64,000 nt of DNA from an uncultured Lachnospiraceae bacterium (GCA_947643615.1 CANRWO010000015.1:1-64000); one strand, 5' to 3'; shown: positions 8,811-18,791, numbered from the stretch's first letter. Notes: generated by a model not told the origin, from the letters alone. Numbers and translations are program-made.

Positions 8811-10355
8811 ATGTACAGTACAGTAATGACAGGGGCCGTACAGGGGATTTCCGCATATCCGGTCTCTGTGGAAGTGGATATTTCACCCGGACTTCCTATG
8901 TTAAATATGGTGGGGTCTTTGAGCCAGGAGGCAAGGGAGGCGAGGGACCGGGTGAGTGTTGCCCTGCGCAACACGGGCCTCACCCTGCCGCCCAGCCGTA
9001 TAACAGTGAACCTGTCGCCGGCAAACCGGAGAAAGGAAGGGACGGCTTATGACCTGCCAATTGCAGTTGGACTGTTGGCGGCGATGAACCACATTTCGGG
9101 GAAAAGAATTGAAAATACTCTTTTTCTGGGTGAATTGGGTTTGGATGGGGAAATCAAAGGTGTGCCCGGGGTGTTGCCTATTGTCAGGGAAGCCGCATCC
9201 CGGGGAGTAAGGCAGTGTATCGTGCCAGGTGCAAATGCTTTGGAGGGAGCGCTGGTTTCCGACGTTACGGTGAGAGGAGCCGCCAGCCTGCAGGAATTAT
9301 TCTCTTTTCTGTTGTCGGAGGGGGAAGAGGAGGAAGAATTGCTGCCCCGGGTGCAGCTGGATGTCATGGAGCTGTTTCAGGAAATGGCAGCGCAAAAGGT
9401 GCCGGATTTTTCCGAGGTCAGTGGGCAGGAAGCGGCAAAACGGGGGGCGGAAATAGCCGCCGCTGGCTTTCACAATTTGCTTATGGTGGGGCCGCCCGGA
9501 GCGGGAAAGTCCATGATAGCAAAGAGGATTCCCGGCATCCTGCCGCCGCTGACACTGGAAGAAAGCCTGGAAGTAACCTCTGTTTTCAGCGTGGCCGGAA
9601 TGTTAAAGGAGGGTGAGGCTATGGTCACAAGCCGTCCCTTCAAAAGTCCTCACCATTCTATAACCCAGGCTGCCCTGGTAGGAGGCAGCACAATACCCAG
9701 GCCGGGAATGATCTCGCTGGCCCACAGAGGGGTTCTGTTCCTGGACGAACTGCCGGAGTTTCAACGGGCAGCTTTGGACAGCCTGAGACAACCCCTGGAG
9801 GAAAGTGAGATCCACATAGCAAGGGTAAGCGGGACGGTCATTTATCCCAGTGATTTTATGCTGGTGTGTGCCATGAACCCATGCCCCTGCGGCTTCTATC
9901 CCAATGTGAACAGGTGCCGGTGTACGGAACCTCAGGTCAGGCGCTATATGGGAAAGGTATCGGGACCGATTTTGGACCGAATCGACTTGTGTGTGGAACT
10001 CCAGGCCATAGATATTGCAAAACTGAAAAACGCCGGAAAGAATGAGAGCAGCGGAGAGATCAGACAGCGCGTCATTGCCGCAAGAGAAATACAGAGAGAA
10101 CGTTTCCGGGGGACGGGATACCGTTTCAATGGGGACATTGAGGCGGCAGACATGGAATGCTATTGTTCCCTGGGGAAAGAGGAACAGCAATATATGGAAC
10201 AGCTTTACCACAGATTAAATCTAAGCGCCAGGGCTTATCACCGTATTCTCAAGGTAGCCAGGACCATAGCGGATCTGTCAGAGGCTGCGGAAATAGGTAC
10301 GGAGCATCTTTTGGAAGCGTCTTTTTACCGTCCCGCGCAGGAGTATTGGGGGTGA
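8811..10355 (+). CDS. yifB: YifB/ComM family Mg-chelatase-like AAA+ ATPase
   Basis: ATG 8811 after aaaggggg; SVEVDISPGLPMLNMVG, Walker A GPPGAGKSM, CAMNPCPCGFYP; ORF start at 8679 is upstream of the likely start. Confidence 0.93.
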   Translation: MYSTVMTGAVQGISAYPVSVEVDISPGLPMLNMVGSLSQEAREARDRVSVALRNTGLTLPPSRITVNLSPANRRKEGTAYDLPIAVGLLAAMNHISGKRIENTLFLGELGLDGEIKGVPGVLPIVREAASRGVRQCIVPGANALEGALVSDVTVRGAASLQELFSFLLSEGEEEEELLPRVQLDVMELFQEMAAQKVPDFSEVSGQEAAKRGAEIAAAGFHNLLMVGPPGAGKSMIAKRIPGILPPLTLEESLEVTSVFSVAGMLKEGEAMVTSRPFKSPHHSITQAALVGGSTIPRPGMISLAHRGVLFLDELPEFQRAALDSLRQPLEESEIHIARVSGTVIYPSDFMLVCAMNPCPCGFYPNVNRCRCTEPQVRRYMGKVSGPILDRIDLCVELQAIDIAKLKNAGKNESSGEIRQRVIAAREIQRERFRGTGYRFNGDIEAADMECYCSLGKEEQQYMEQLYHRLNLSARAYHRILKVARTIADLSEAAEIGTEHLLEASFYRPAQEYWG

Positions 10356-10435
10356 TGGGAAGCCGGGGAATGCGTGAGGAAAGCGGGTTAAAATTTGCAA
10401 AAAAATGGGGTGTATCACTGGGCGTTAAGAGTTAA

Positions 10436-10578
10436 GCCAGGGGTCCCATCACCGGTATAAAAAGGGAAAAGCCAAGGGTCCTATCACCGGGTATAAAAAG
10501 GGAAAAGCCAAGGGTCCTATCACCGGGTATAAAAAGGGAAAAGCCAGGGGTTCCATCACCGGGTATTAAGAAGGAAAC
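10436..10578. repeat. 36-bp intergenic tandem repeat, ~4 clear units with degenerate units on both sides
   Basis: gccaagggtcctatcaccgggtataaaaagggaaaa at 10436 (35 bp), 10471, 10507 and 10543; decayed copies at ~10405-10435 and ~10579-10640. Confidence 0.9.
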
Positions 10579-10690
10579 TCCGTGAGTTGCATCAACTGAT
10601 ATTAAGAGGGAAATGTCAGGGGTTGCATCTGTGGTATTTGGATGGACAAGGAGGGGGGCAGAGATTACGGACGGATGGAAGGAAGAGAAA

Positions 10691-11725
10691 ATGGGAGAGG
10701 AGAATAAACGGAAAGAGGAAATTTCATTTATTACGCCTTTTGAAAAGGCATATCCCGAAAAACTGCGGGGAATACCGGATGCGCCGGCCGGCATATATGT
10801 GAGGGGGAAGCTGCCTGCGTGGGAAGGCCTTACCGTAGCAGTGATCGGGGCCAGGGATTGTTCCGATTATGGCAGATACATAGCGGAAGGACTGGGAACC
10901 TTTTTGGGAGAAAACGGAGTGACGGTGGTCAGCGGCATGGCCAGGGGGATTGACGGGATCAGCCAACGAGCGGCATTGCAGGCAGGAGGCACTTCTGTGG
11001 GGGTTTTGGGCTGCGGGGTGGATATCTGCTATCCGGCCGGCAACAGGGATCTCTTTGACAGATTGCTGGAGCGGGGAGCGGTGCTTTCGGAATATCCGCC
11101 GGGTACGCCTCCCAGGCCAATGAACTTTCCGGCAAGGAACCGGATTGTCAGCGGTCTGGCAGATGCGGTGGTTGTTGTGGAGGCACGGAGGAAGAGCGGT
11201 ACTCTGATCACGGTAGATATGGCATTGGAGCAGGGAAGGGAGGTGTTTGTAGTCCCGGGCAGGGTAACAGACCAACTTAGCGACGGCTGCAACAGGCTGA
11301 TCAGACAAGGGGCAGGGGTTTTGCTTACGCCGGAAGAACTGTTGGAGGAACTTTGGGAGCTGAAAGCACGGACAGGAGGCCATACAATGGAACATCCTTC
11401 CGGAAAAGAGGAAGGTCAGGGCATCCACCCGGTTAGGAAGGTAAAAAGCAGAGAGCAAAATGGAAACCGGACCGGAAGCCGGGGGGCAGGGGCGATGGAA
11501 GAAAATTTCCAGCTGTCCCCGGAGCTTCAGGAGGTTTATCAGGCTCTTGACTTTTACCCGCGATCGGTGGAGCAGATTGCGGCGCGCCTGCCCCCGGGCA
11601 TTTCCCAAAGACAGGCGGCTCTGTGCCTCATTCGGCTTTGCATGGAAAACAAGGCGGTTCAGGTCAGTCCGGGGCATTTTTGCATGCAGGCGGCTGCGCC
11701 AATTCGGGGAAATCCCTTCGGATGA
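10691..11725 (+). CDS. dprA: DNA-processing protein DprA (Smf)
   Basis: VAVIGARDCSDYGRYIAEGL, VSGMARGIDGISQRAAL, GCGVDICYPAGN, EYPPGTPPRPMNFPARNRIVSGL; C-terminal winged-helix-like region. ATG 10613 is an alternative start. Confidence 0.93.
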   Translation: MGEENKRKEEISFITPFEKAYPEKLRGIPDAPAGIYVRGKLPAWEGLTVAVIGARDCSDYGRYIAEGLGTFLGENGVTVVSGMARGIDGISQRAALQAGGTSVGVLGCGVDICYPAGNRDLFDRLLERGAVLSEYPPGTPPRPMNFPARNRIVSGLADAVVVVEARRKSGTLITVDMALEQGREVFVVPGRVTDQLSDGCNRLIRQGAGVLLTPEELLEELWELKARTGGHTMEHPSGKEEGQGIHPVRKVKSREQNGNRTGSRGAGAMEENFQLSPELQEVYQALDFYPRSVEQIAARLPPGISQRQAALCLIRLCMENKAVQVSPGHFCMQAAAPIRGNPFG

Positions 11726-11961
11726 CGCTATGTGGTTTCCCATATGTGGCCGAAGCCGATATAGCTGTTGCTTATACCATAAAGTATGCAGAGTGCAGGG
11801 TTCGTGTAGTGACCAAGCCGGGTTTTACCTCGATAGGAGAATAAAAATACCTTGCTTCGCTGAATGCTTCCGTATATAATCAAGGCAAGAGAAGTATCTG
11901 TCGTGAACATTTTTATTGTATATTATGTAAACACACTTTAGGATATAAAAGGAGAAAAAAT

Positions 11962-12504
11962 ATGACCGATAATGAATTATTGTTGGCTATGTCAAATTTG
12001 ATGGATCCCCTTACAGAAGGAATGCGGGACATTAAGAAGGATGTCAGGGGAATAAATCAGGGTGTCAGCGGCCTTGGACAAGAATTTAACGGCCTGAAGC
12101 AGGAAGTCAAGGGCCTGAAACAGGACGTGGACGGCCTGAAGCAGGAAGTCAAGGGTCTGAAACAGGACGTGGACGGCCTGAAGCAGGAAGTCAAGGGTCT
12201 GAAACAGGATGTGGACGGCCTGAAGCAGGAAGTCAAGGGTCTGAAACAGGACGTGGACGGCCTGAAGCAGGATGTGAAAGGTCTGCAGCAGAACGTAGAG
12301 GAATTGGATATCAGAGTGCGTTCGATAGAGCTGACCCAGAAAAACGAGATTCTGCCGCGGCTGAACACAATAGAAGCCTGCTATACCTCCACGTATGAAA
12401 GATACAGGGACAAGGCGGATGCCTACGAAGCGATGCAGCAGGATGTGCTGATTTTGAAAAAAGTGGTGGCAGAGCACAGTGAGAAATTTCAGAAAATAGG
12501 TTGA
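11962..12504 (+). CDS. Hypothetical coiled-coil protein with heptad repeats
   Basis: (GLKQEVKGLKQDVD)n heptads; RBS aaaggag before ATG. Confidence 0.8.
   Translation: MTDNELLLAMSNLMDPLTEGMRDIKKDVRGINQGVSGLGQEFNGLKQEVKGLKQDVDGLKQEVKGLKQDVDGLKQEVKGLKQDVDGLKQEVKGLKQDVDGLKQDVKGLQQNVEELDIRVRSIELTQKNEILPRLNTIEACYTSTYERYRDKADAYEAMQQDVLILKKVVAEHSEKFQKIG
12091..12300 (+). repeat. 42-bp coding tandem repeat (two heptads per unit), 5 units
   Basis: ggcctgaagcaggaagtcaagggtctgaaacaggacgtggac at 12091, 12133, 12175, 12217 and 12259 (last degenerate). Confidence 0.95.
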
Positions 12505-12573
12505 GGACGGAAGAGCTTTTATCGGTGCGGTAGAAGAGAACCAACGGGTGCCAGGGTTGAAAAGGAGAAGGTT

Positions 12574-13668
12574 ATGGACAGTGAAAAGAAATATGGCGGG
12601 AAGTTATACAGGGAAAAAACACGGGTGGTACAGATAGGGGACAGAAGGATTGGGGGAGGAAACCCGGTCCTGATCCAGTCCATGACCAACACCAAGACGG
12701 AAGATGTACAGGCTACGGTAGCGCAGATCCTGGAGTTGGAGCGTGCAGGATGTGAGATTGTACGCTGCACCGTTCCTACATTGGCGGCAGCGGAGGCTCT
12801 TGGAAAGATCAGGAGGCAGATTCATATTCCCCTGGTGGCGGACATCCATTTTGATTACAGGATGGCAATCGCGGCTATGGAGAACGGCGCGGACAAGATA
12901 CGGATCAACCCCGGAAATATAGGCAGTGCAGACAAAGTGAAGGCTGTGGTGGATGTGGCGAGGGAACGGAATATCCCCATCAGGGTCGGTGTCAACAGCG
13001 GATCTTTGGAGAAAGCGCTGGTTGAAAAATACGGCGGGGTCACGGCGGAAGGCATCGTAGAGAGTGCGCTTGATAAGGTACATATGATCGAAGAACTGGG
13101 TTACGGTAATCTGGTCATCAGCATCAAATCCTCTGATGTGCTTATGTGTGTGGCGGCCCATGAACTGCTGGCAGAAAAAACAGACTATCCCCTGCATGTA
13201 GGCATCACTGAAGCCGGCACGGTACAGAGCGGGAACATTAAGTCGGCCATAGGCCTGGGATTGATCTTGCATCAGGGCATCGGAGATACGGTTCGTGTGT
13301 CCCTTACCGGCAGTCCCGTGGAAGAGATCAAATCGGCTAAGCTCATCCTCCGTACACTGGGATTGCGAAAGGGAGGTATAGAGGTGGTGTCCTGCCCTAC
13401 CTGCGGCAGGACACGGATTGACCTTATCGGACTTGCTACCAGAGTGGAAAAGCTGGTAGAGGATTATCCGCTTGATATCAAGGTGGCTGTAATGGGGTGC
13501 GCCGTCAATGGGCCGGGAGAAGCGAAGGAGGCCGATTTGGGCGTGGCAGGCGGGATTGGCGAGGGCCTTTTGATCAAAAAGGGCGAGATTGTCCGTAAGG
13601 TGCCGGAGGATCAGCTGCTTGCCGCATTAAAGGAAGAGTTGGATAATTGGAATGAAACCGTTTTTTGA
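12574..13668 (+). CDS. ispG: (E)-4-hydroxy-3-methylbut-2-enyl-diphosphate synthase
   Basis: VLIQSMTNTKTEDVQATVAQI, VADIHFDYRMA, CPTCGRTRIDL, VAVMGCAVNGPGEAKEADLG. Confidence 0.96.
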   Translation: MDSEKKYGGKLYREKTRVVQIGDRRIGGGNPVLIQSMTNTKTEDVQATVAQILELERAGCEIVRCTVPTLAAAEALGKIRRQIHIPLVADIHFDYRMAIAAMENGADKIRINPGNIGSADKVKAVVDVARERNIPIRVGVNSGSLEKALVEKYGGVTAEGIVESALDKVHMIEELGYGNLVISIKSSDVLMCVAAHELLAEKTDYPLHVGITEAGTVQSGNIKSAIGLGLILHQGIGDTVRVSLTGSPVEEIKSAKLILRTLGLRKGGIEVVSCPTCGRTRIDLIGLATRVEKLVEDYPLDIKVAVMGCAVNGPGEAKEADLGVAGGIGEGLLIKKGEIVRKVPEDQLLAALKEELDNWNETVF

Positions 13669-16600
13669 GACATTTCCCACATTGAAACTGAATAATCCGC
13701 TGCATGACAGAATGGAGCAGACTGTAATAGAGCGGGTCTCTGCTACCAAGAGGAAGGATATCCTGCGTATTTATCTGTTCAGTACCCGCCTGATATTAAA
13801 AGAGGATATCTGGAAGACGGAGAATGAGATTAAAAGGCAGCTGTTTCCCGATGCAAACCTGGCGGTAAAAATACAGGAGAGATTCGAACTGTCTTCCCAG
13901 TATACGCCGGAGAACCTGATGGATGTATACCGGGACAGCATTTTGGAGGAACTGCGGGATTACAGCCATATCGAGTATAATGCCTTCAAGCAGGCTGAGA
14001 TCGCGTATCCTGAGAATGACAGGATGGTTCTGACATTGGAGGACACGGTAATTAACCGCAGTAAGGAATCGGAATTGGTGCGTGTGCTGGAGAAGATACT
14101 GGTGGAACGGTGCGGGTTTTCCGTAAAGCTTGAAACCGTGTACAGGGCAGCCAGTACGGGGAAATTTGCCCAGGATGACGAACTGAAATTAAAGATGAAG
14201 GTCAGTGAGATTTCCCGCCGTATCAGAAGGGGAGGCGGTGAAAGCGGCAGCATGTTCTTGGGCGGCGATGAGCCGATGCCCACGGAGAAGACCCAGAAAG
14301 CCGCCCCTGCCCCGAATCCGCCGAAGCAGCCGTCTCAGGGAGAGCAGCCGGCAGCAGGCGTCACCAAGAGTTTTCAGGGAAAAGGGGAATTCAAAAGAGG
14401 AGATTTTCGAAAAGGAGAGTTCCGAAAGGGGGAATTCCGGCGGGGAGGAGACGCCGTCAAGCGTTCCGATAATCCGGATGTGGTCTACGGAAAAGACTTT
14501 GAAGAAGAAGCGATGCATATGGAGGATATCATCGGGGAAATGGGAGAGGTGGTCATCCGGGGAAAGGTGTTGAAACTGGATACCCGGGAGATCAAGAATG
14601 AAAAGTCTATCATTATGTTTCATTTGACGGACTTTACCGATACCATGACGGTGAAGCTCTTTGCGAAAAACGAGCAGGTAAAGGAAATCACCGGGGGTAT
14701 AAAACCCGGCTCTTTCGTGAAGGTTAAGGGACTCTGCTTAATGGATAAGTTTGACCACGAGCTGACCATTGGCTCCCTTACCGGGATCAAGAAGATACCG
14801 GACTTTACCACTGTCCGCATGGATACGGCTCCCCATAAGAGAGTTGAGCTTCACTGCCATACCAAGATGAGCGACATGGACGGCGTCTCGGAGGCGAAGG
14901 ATATCGTGAAACGTGCCTTTAAGTGGGGACACCGTGCAATAGCCATCACGGACCACGGTGTGGTGCAGGGATTTACGGACGCAAACCATGTATGGGACGA
15001 CCTGTGGGGGGACGAAAAGAAAAAGCGGATCCAGGCAGGGGATGAACATCCTGACAAACAGGACTTTTTTAAGGTGATCTATGGCGTGGAAGCTTACCTG
15101 GTAGACGATTTAAAGGAGATTGTGACCGGAGACCAGGGGCAGGCGTTGGAGGATGACTTTGTGGTGTTTGATATTGAAACAACAGGATTTTCTCCGGTCA
15201 ATAACCGTATTATCGAGATTGGCGCGGTGAAGGTATCCGGCGGAAAAGTAGTGGATCGGTTTTCTGCCTTTGTGAATCCTCAGACACCTATTCCTTTTGA
15301 AATAGAAAAGCTTACCGGGATTCGGGACGATATGGTGGTGGACGCGCCTGTGATCGAAGAGGTGCTCCCACGGTTCCTTCAATTCTGCGACGGCTGTGTG
15401 CTGGTGGCGCACAATGCAAATTTTGATATGAGTTTCATCATGGAAAATTCCAGAAGACAGGGATTGGCCATGAAGCATACTTATGTGGATACGGTAGGAA
15501 TTGCCAGGGTTCTCCTGCCAAATCAGTCAAAGCATACCCTGGATGCGGTGGCAAAGGCGTTGAACATTTCGTTGGAAAACCATCACCGGGCAGTGGATGA
15601 TGCGGAATGCACCGCGTGGATTTTCGTGAAATTTGTCCAGATGCTTGCAGAACGGAGTGTTTTTACCCTGGCAGAAGTAAATGCTTTGGGCAATGACAGT
15701 GAGGCGCTGATAAAAAAGCTGCCTTCTTACCATACCATCATTTTGGCGAAAAACGATTTGGGGCGGATTAACCTGTATCGGCTGGTGTCCGCTTCCCACC
15801 TGACATACTTCAGCAGGCATCCCAGAATCCCGAAAAGCATGGTCATGAAATACAGGGAGGGATTGATCCTTGGAAGCGCCTGCGAAGCAGGTGAATTATA
15901 CCGTGCCCTTTTGGACGGACAGAGTGACATGCAGATTGCCAGGCTTGTAAATTTTTATGATTATCTGGAGATACAGCCCAGTGGAAACAATAAGTTCATG
16001 ATTGCATCCGAGAAAGTCCGGAATATCAATTCCCTGGAGGACATCCAGGATGTGAACCGGCGGATCGTGAAGCTGGGAGAGCAGTTCCATAAACCTGTGG
16101 TGGCTACTTGCGACGTGCATTTCCTGGACCCGGAGGACGAAGTATACCGGCGCATTATTATGGCAGGTAAGGGTTTTGAGGATGCTGACGACCAAGCGCC
16201 TTTGTTTCTGCACACTACAGAGGAAATGCTGGAGGAATTTGCCTACCTTGGGAGCGATAAGGCATACGAGGTTGTGGTGAAGAATACCAACATGATTGCG
16301 GACATGATAGAAACCATTGCGCCGGTGCGGCCGGATAAGTGCCCTCCGGTCATTGAGGACAGTGATAAGAGCCTGACTAAGATCTGCTATGACAAGGCAC
16401 ATGAGATTTACGGACCTAACCTGCCGGAAATCGTGGAGGCCCGCCTGAAGAGAGAGCTGAACTCCATTATTTCCAACGGGTTTGCGGTGATGTATATCAT
16501 AGCCCAGAAGCTGGTGTGGAAATCGGTGGAGGATGGCTATCTGGTGGGATCCAGAGGCTCTGTGGGGAGCTCCTTTGTTGCCACGATGGCGGGAATCACA

Positions 16601-18250
16601 GAGGTAAATCCCTTAAGTCCCCATTATTACTGCAGTAAGTGCCATTATGTGGATTTTGACAGTGATGAAGTGAAAGCGTATGCAGGCAAAGCAGGTATCG
16701 ATATGCCGGACAAGGCATGCCCTGTTTGCGGCGAACCTTTGCATAAGGATGGCTTCGACATTCCCTTTGAGACGTTTTTGGGATTTAAGGGGGATAAAGA
16801 GCCGGATATTGACCTTAACTTTTCCGGTGAATATCAGTCGAAGGCCCATAAATATACGGAGGTCATCTTTGGGGCAGGGCAGACTTTCCGGGCGGGGACT
16901 ATCGCCACACTGGCGGATAAGACGGCGTTTGGCTATGTGAAGAGATATTACGAAGAGCGGGGGAAGCATAAGCGTAACAGTGAGATTGACAGGATAGTCG
17001 TAGGCTGCACCGGGGTCAGGAGGAGTACAGGGCAGCATCCGGGCGGTATTGTGGTTCTGCCTTTGGGACAGGATATCAATTCCTTTACGCCGGTACAGCA
17101 TCCTGCCAATGATATGACTACGGATACCATAACCACACACTTTGATTACCATTCTATTGACCATAACCTGCTTAAGCTGGATATTCTGGGACATGATGAC
17201 CCTACTATGATCCGCATGCTTCAGGATATGACGGGGAGGGATCCTTTGACTATTCCGTTGGATGGGGCGGATGTGATGAGCTTGTTCCAAAACACGGATG
17301 CATTGGGGATTACCCCCGGCCAAATCGGGGGAACAAAACTGGGTTGCCTGGGAATCCCCGAGTTTGGGACGGACTTTGCCATGCAGATGGTTATTGATGC
17401 AAAACCCCAGGCCTTTTCCGATTTGGTGCGTATTTCCGGACTGTCCCATGGGACTAACGTATGGCTGGGAAATGCCCAGGATCTGATTATGAGCGGGACG
17501 GCTACGATTTCCACCGCTATCTGTACGCGTGATGACATTATGCTTTATCTGATCCAGATGGGGGTAGAATCGGAAAAGTCTTTTAAGATCATGGAATCCG
17601 TGCGAAAGGGGCAGGTGGCAAAGGGAAAATGCGGACAATGGGAGGAATGGAAGGCAGACATGCTGGCTCATGATGTGCCCCAGTGGTATGTAGAATCCTG
17701 CCAGAAGATAGAATATATGTTTCCCAAAGCACATGCGGCGGCATATGTTATGATGGCGTGGCGAATCGCCTACTGTAAAATCCATTATCCGCTGGCATAT
17801 TACGGAGCTTTTTTCAGCATCCGTGCAAAAGCCTTTTCCTATGAAACCATGTGCCAGGGGCAGGAGCACCTGGAGGCGGTCATGGCGGACTATAAGAAAC
17901 GTGCTGACGAGCTTTCCAACAAGGAAGAACAGGCTCTCGGCGATATGCGGGTAGTGCAGGAGATGTATGCCCGGGGTTTCCAATTCGAACCTATTGATAT
18001 TTTTAAGGCACAGTCCCGGAATTTCCAAATTGTGGGAGACAGGTTGATGCCTTCTTTGAACAGCATCGACGGACTGGGCGAAAAGGCGGCTGATGCCATT
18101 GTAGAGGCGGCAAAGGACGGCCCGTTCCTTTCAAAGGACGATTTCAGGGAGAGGACGAAAGTTTCAAAGACAATCGTAGAACTGATGTCGGAGCTGGGAC
18201 TCTTGGGCAAACTGCCCGAGTCAAATCAGTTAAGCCTGTTTGACATGTAA
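13652..18250 (+). CDS. polC: DNA polymerase III alpha subunit, PolC type
   Basis: 1532 aa; PHP (HCHTKMSDMDG), DEDD exonuclease (VVFDIETTGFSPVNNRIIEIGA), GSRGSVGSSFVATM, C-terminal polymerase; overlaps ispG by 17 nt. Confidence 0.97.
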   Translation: MKPFFETFPTLKLNNPLHDRMEQTVIERVSATKRKDILRIYLFSTRLILKEDIWKTENEIKRQLFPDANLAVKIQERFELSSQYTPENLMDVYRDSILEELRDYSHIEYNAFKQAEIAYPENDRMVLTLEDTVINRSKESELVRVLEKILVERCGFSVKLETVYRAASTGKFAQDDELKLKMKVSEISRRIRRGGGESGSMFLGGDEPMPTEKTQKAAPAPNPPKQPSQGEQPAAGVTKSFQGKGEFKRGDFRKGEFRKGEFRRGGDAVKRSDNPDVVYGKDFEEEAMHMEDIIGEMGEVVIRGKVLKLDTREIKNEKSIIMFHLTDFTDTMTVKLFAKNEQVKEITGGIKPGSFVKVKGLCLMDKFDHELTIGSLTGIKKIPDFTTVRMDTAPHKRVELHCHTKMSDMDGVSEAKDIVKRAFKWGHRAIAITDHGVVQGFTDANHVWDDLWGDEKKKRIQAGDEHPDKQDFFKVIYGVEAYLVDDLKEIVTGDQGQALEDDFVVFDIETTGFSPVNNRIIEIGAVKVSGGKVVDRFSAFVNPQTPIPFEIEKLTGIRDDMVVDAPVIEEVLPRFLQFCDGCVLVAHNANFDMSFIMENSRRQGLAMKHTYVDTVGIARVLLPNQSKHTLDAVAKALNISLENHHRAVDDAECTAWIFVKFVQMLAERSVFTLAEVNALGNDSEALIKKLPSYHTIILAKNDLGRINLYRLVSASHLTYFSRHPRIPKSMVMKYREGLILGSACEAGELYRALLDGQSDMQIARLVNFYDYLEIQPSGNNKFMIASEKVRNINSLEDIQDVNRRIVKLGEQFHKPVVATCDVHFLDPEDEVYRRIIMAGKGFEDADDQAPLFLHTTEEMLEEFAYLGSDKAYEVVVKNTNMIADMIETIAPVRPDKCPPVIEDSDKSLTKICYDKAHEIYGPNLPEIVEARLKRELNSIISNGFAVMYIIAQKLVWKSVEDGYLVGSRGSVGSSFVATMAGITEVNPLSPHYYCSKCHYVDFDSDEVKAYAGKAGIDMPDKACPVCGEPLHKDGFDIPFETFLGFKGDKEPDIDLNFSGEYQSKAHKYTEVIFGAGQTFRAGTIATLADKTAFGYVKRYYEERGKHKRNSEIDRIVVGCTGVRRSTGQHPGGIVVLPLGQDINSFTPVQHPANDMTTDTITTHFDYHSIDHNLLKLDILGHDDPTMIRMLQDMTGRDPLTIPLDGADVMSLFQNTDALGITPGQIGGTKLGCLGIPEFGTDFAMQMVIDAKPQAFSDLVRISGLSHGTNVWLGNAQDLIMSGTATISTAICTRDDIMLYLIQMGVESEKSFKIMESVRKGQVAKGKCGQWEEWKADMLAHDVPQWYVESCQKIEYMFPKAHAAAYVMMAWRIAYCKIHYPLAYYGAFFSIRAKAFSYETMCQGQEHLEAVMADYKKRADELSNKEEQALGDMRVVQEMYARGFQFEPIDIFKAQSRNFQIVGDRLMPSLNSIDGLGEKAADAIVEAAKDGPFLSKDDFRERTKVSKTIVELMSELGLLGKLPESNQLSLFDM

Positions 18251-18383
18251 GATCTGTGATTGCTAGGCGCTGCCAGTGCTCCTGTCTGATCCCCGTTTTG
18301 CGCTGTTAAAGGGGGTGTTTATCAAAAGGGTGTGTACCTCTTATGCATAAGGGACTGTGTGGCAAACAATGCGCAGACAGATA

Positions 18384-18520
18384 ATATTACAACGAATATA
18401 AATGAACTGACACCTTGGCTTGTGCGATTTTTCATCTGCTTTGTTGGTATATGCTCCGCCTTGCATATGGATTAATCATTCTGCGTCAACGTATCAGAAA
18501 TGGATGATTCGTTGTAATAT
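18384..18520. repeat. MITE-like element, copy 1 (14-bp perfect terminal inverted repeats)
   Basis: ATATTACAACGAAT (18384-18397) / ATTCGTTGTAATAT (18507-18520); core catctgct..gttg...ccgccttgca...atcattctgcgtca shared with 61897-62055. Confidence 0.7.
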
Positions 18521-18551
18521 GCTGTGAAAATGGCCAATGCCTGTATGGACA

Positions 18552-18598
18552 GCAAAACAAAAGCGGCGGAATCCCATAAAACAGGAAAATCCGCCGTT
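18552..18598 (-). terminator. Intrinsic terminator downstream of tRNA-Ala (minus strand)
   Basis: CGGCGGA (18564-18570) / TCCGCCG (18590-18596), T-rich run on the minus strand. Confidence 0.7.
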
Positions 18599-18606
18599 TT
18601 CGAACA

Positions 18607-18679
18607 TGGAGCATACGGGACTTGAACCCGTGGCCTCCACACTGCCAGTGTGGCGCGCTCCCAGCTGCGCTAATGCCCC
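18607..18679 (-). tRNA. tRNA-Ala (GGC anticodon)
   Basis: Reverse complement GGGGCATTAGCGCAGCTGGGAGCGCGCCACACTGGCAGTGTGGAGGCCACGGGTTCAAGTCCCGTATGCTCCA folds as a cloverleaf. Confidence 0.92.
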
Positions 18680-18687
18680 ATGTCTTT

Positions 18688-18710
18688 ATTATGACACAAA
18701 AAATCAAAAA
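18688..18710 (-). promoter_or_regulatory. Candidate tRNA-Ala promoter (minus strand)
   Basis: Minus-strand TTGCTT (18715-18710), 16-nt spacer, CATAAT (18693-18688). Confidence 0.5.
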
Positions 18711-18762
18711 AGCAATATAAACTTGAAAAAATTTAAAAAATTAAAAAAATTTAAAAAAGTAC

Positions 18763-18791
18763 TTGCATTTTTGGATAATATGTATTATTAT
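18763..18791 (+). promoter_or_regulatory. tRNA-Glu promoter with A-tract UP-like region
   Basis: TTGCAT (18763-18768), 17 nt, TATTAT (18786-18791); A/T-tract run at 18725-18759 directly upstream. Confidence 0.65.

Noticed and set aside
10432-10794. Minus-strand 120-aa ORF with SLFIPGDRTLGF repeats
   Set aside because: Produced by the 36-bp repeat and running antisense into dprA; no start context or homology recognised.
10724-11743. 339-aa minus-strand ORF overlapping dprA
   Set aside because: Shadow ORF of a clearly conserved gene.
16613-18028. 471-aa minus-strand ORF inside polC
   Set aside because: Antisense to a fully conserved PolC region; no recognised domain, His/Arg-rich composition typical of shadow ORFs.
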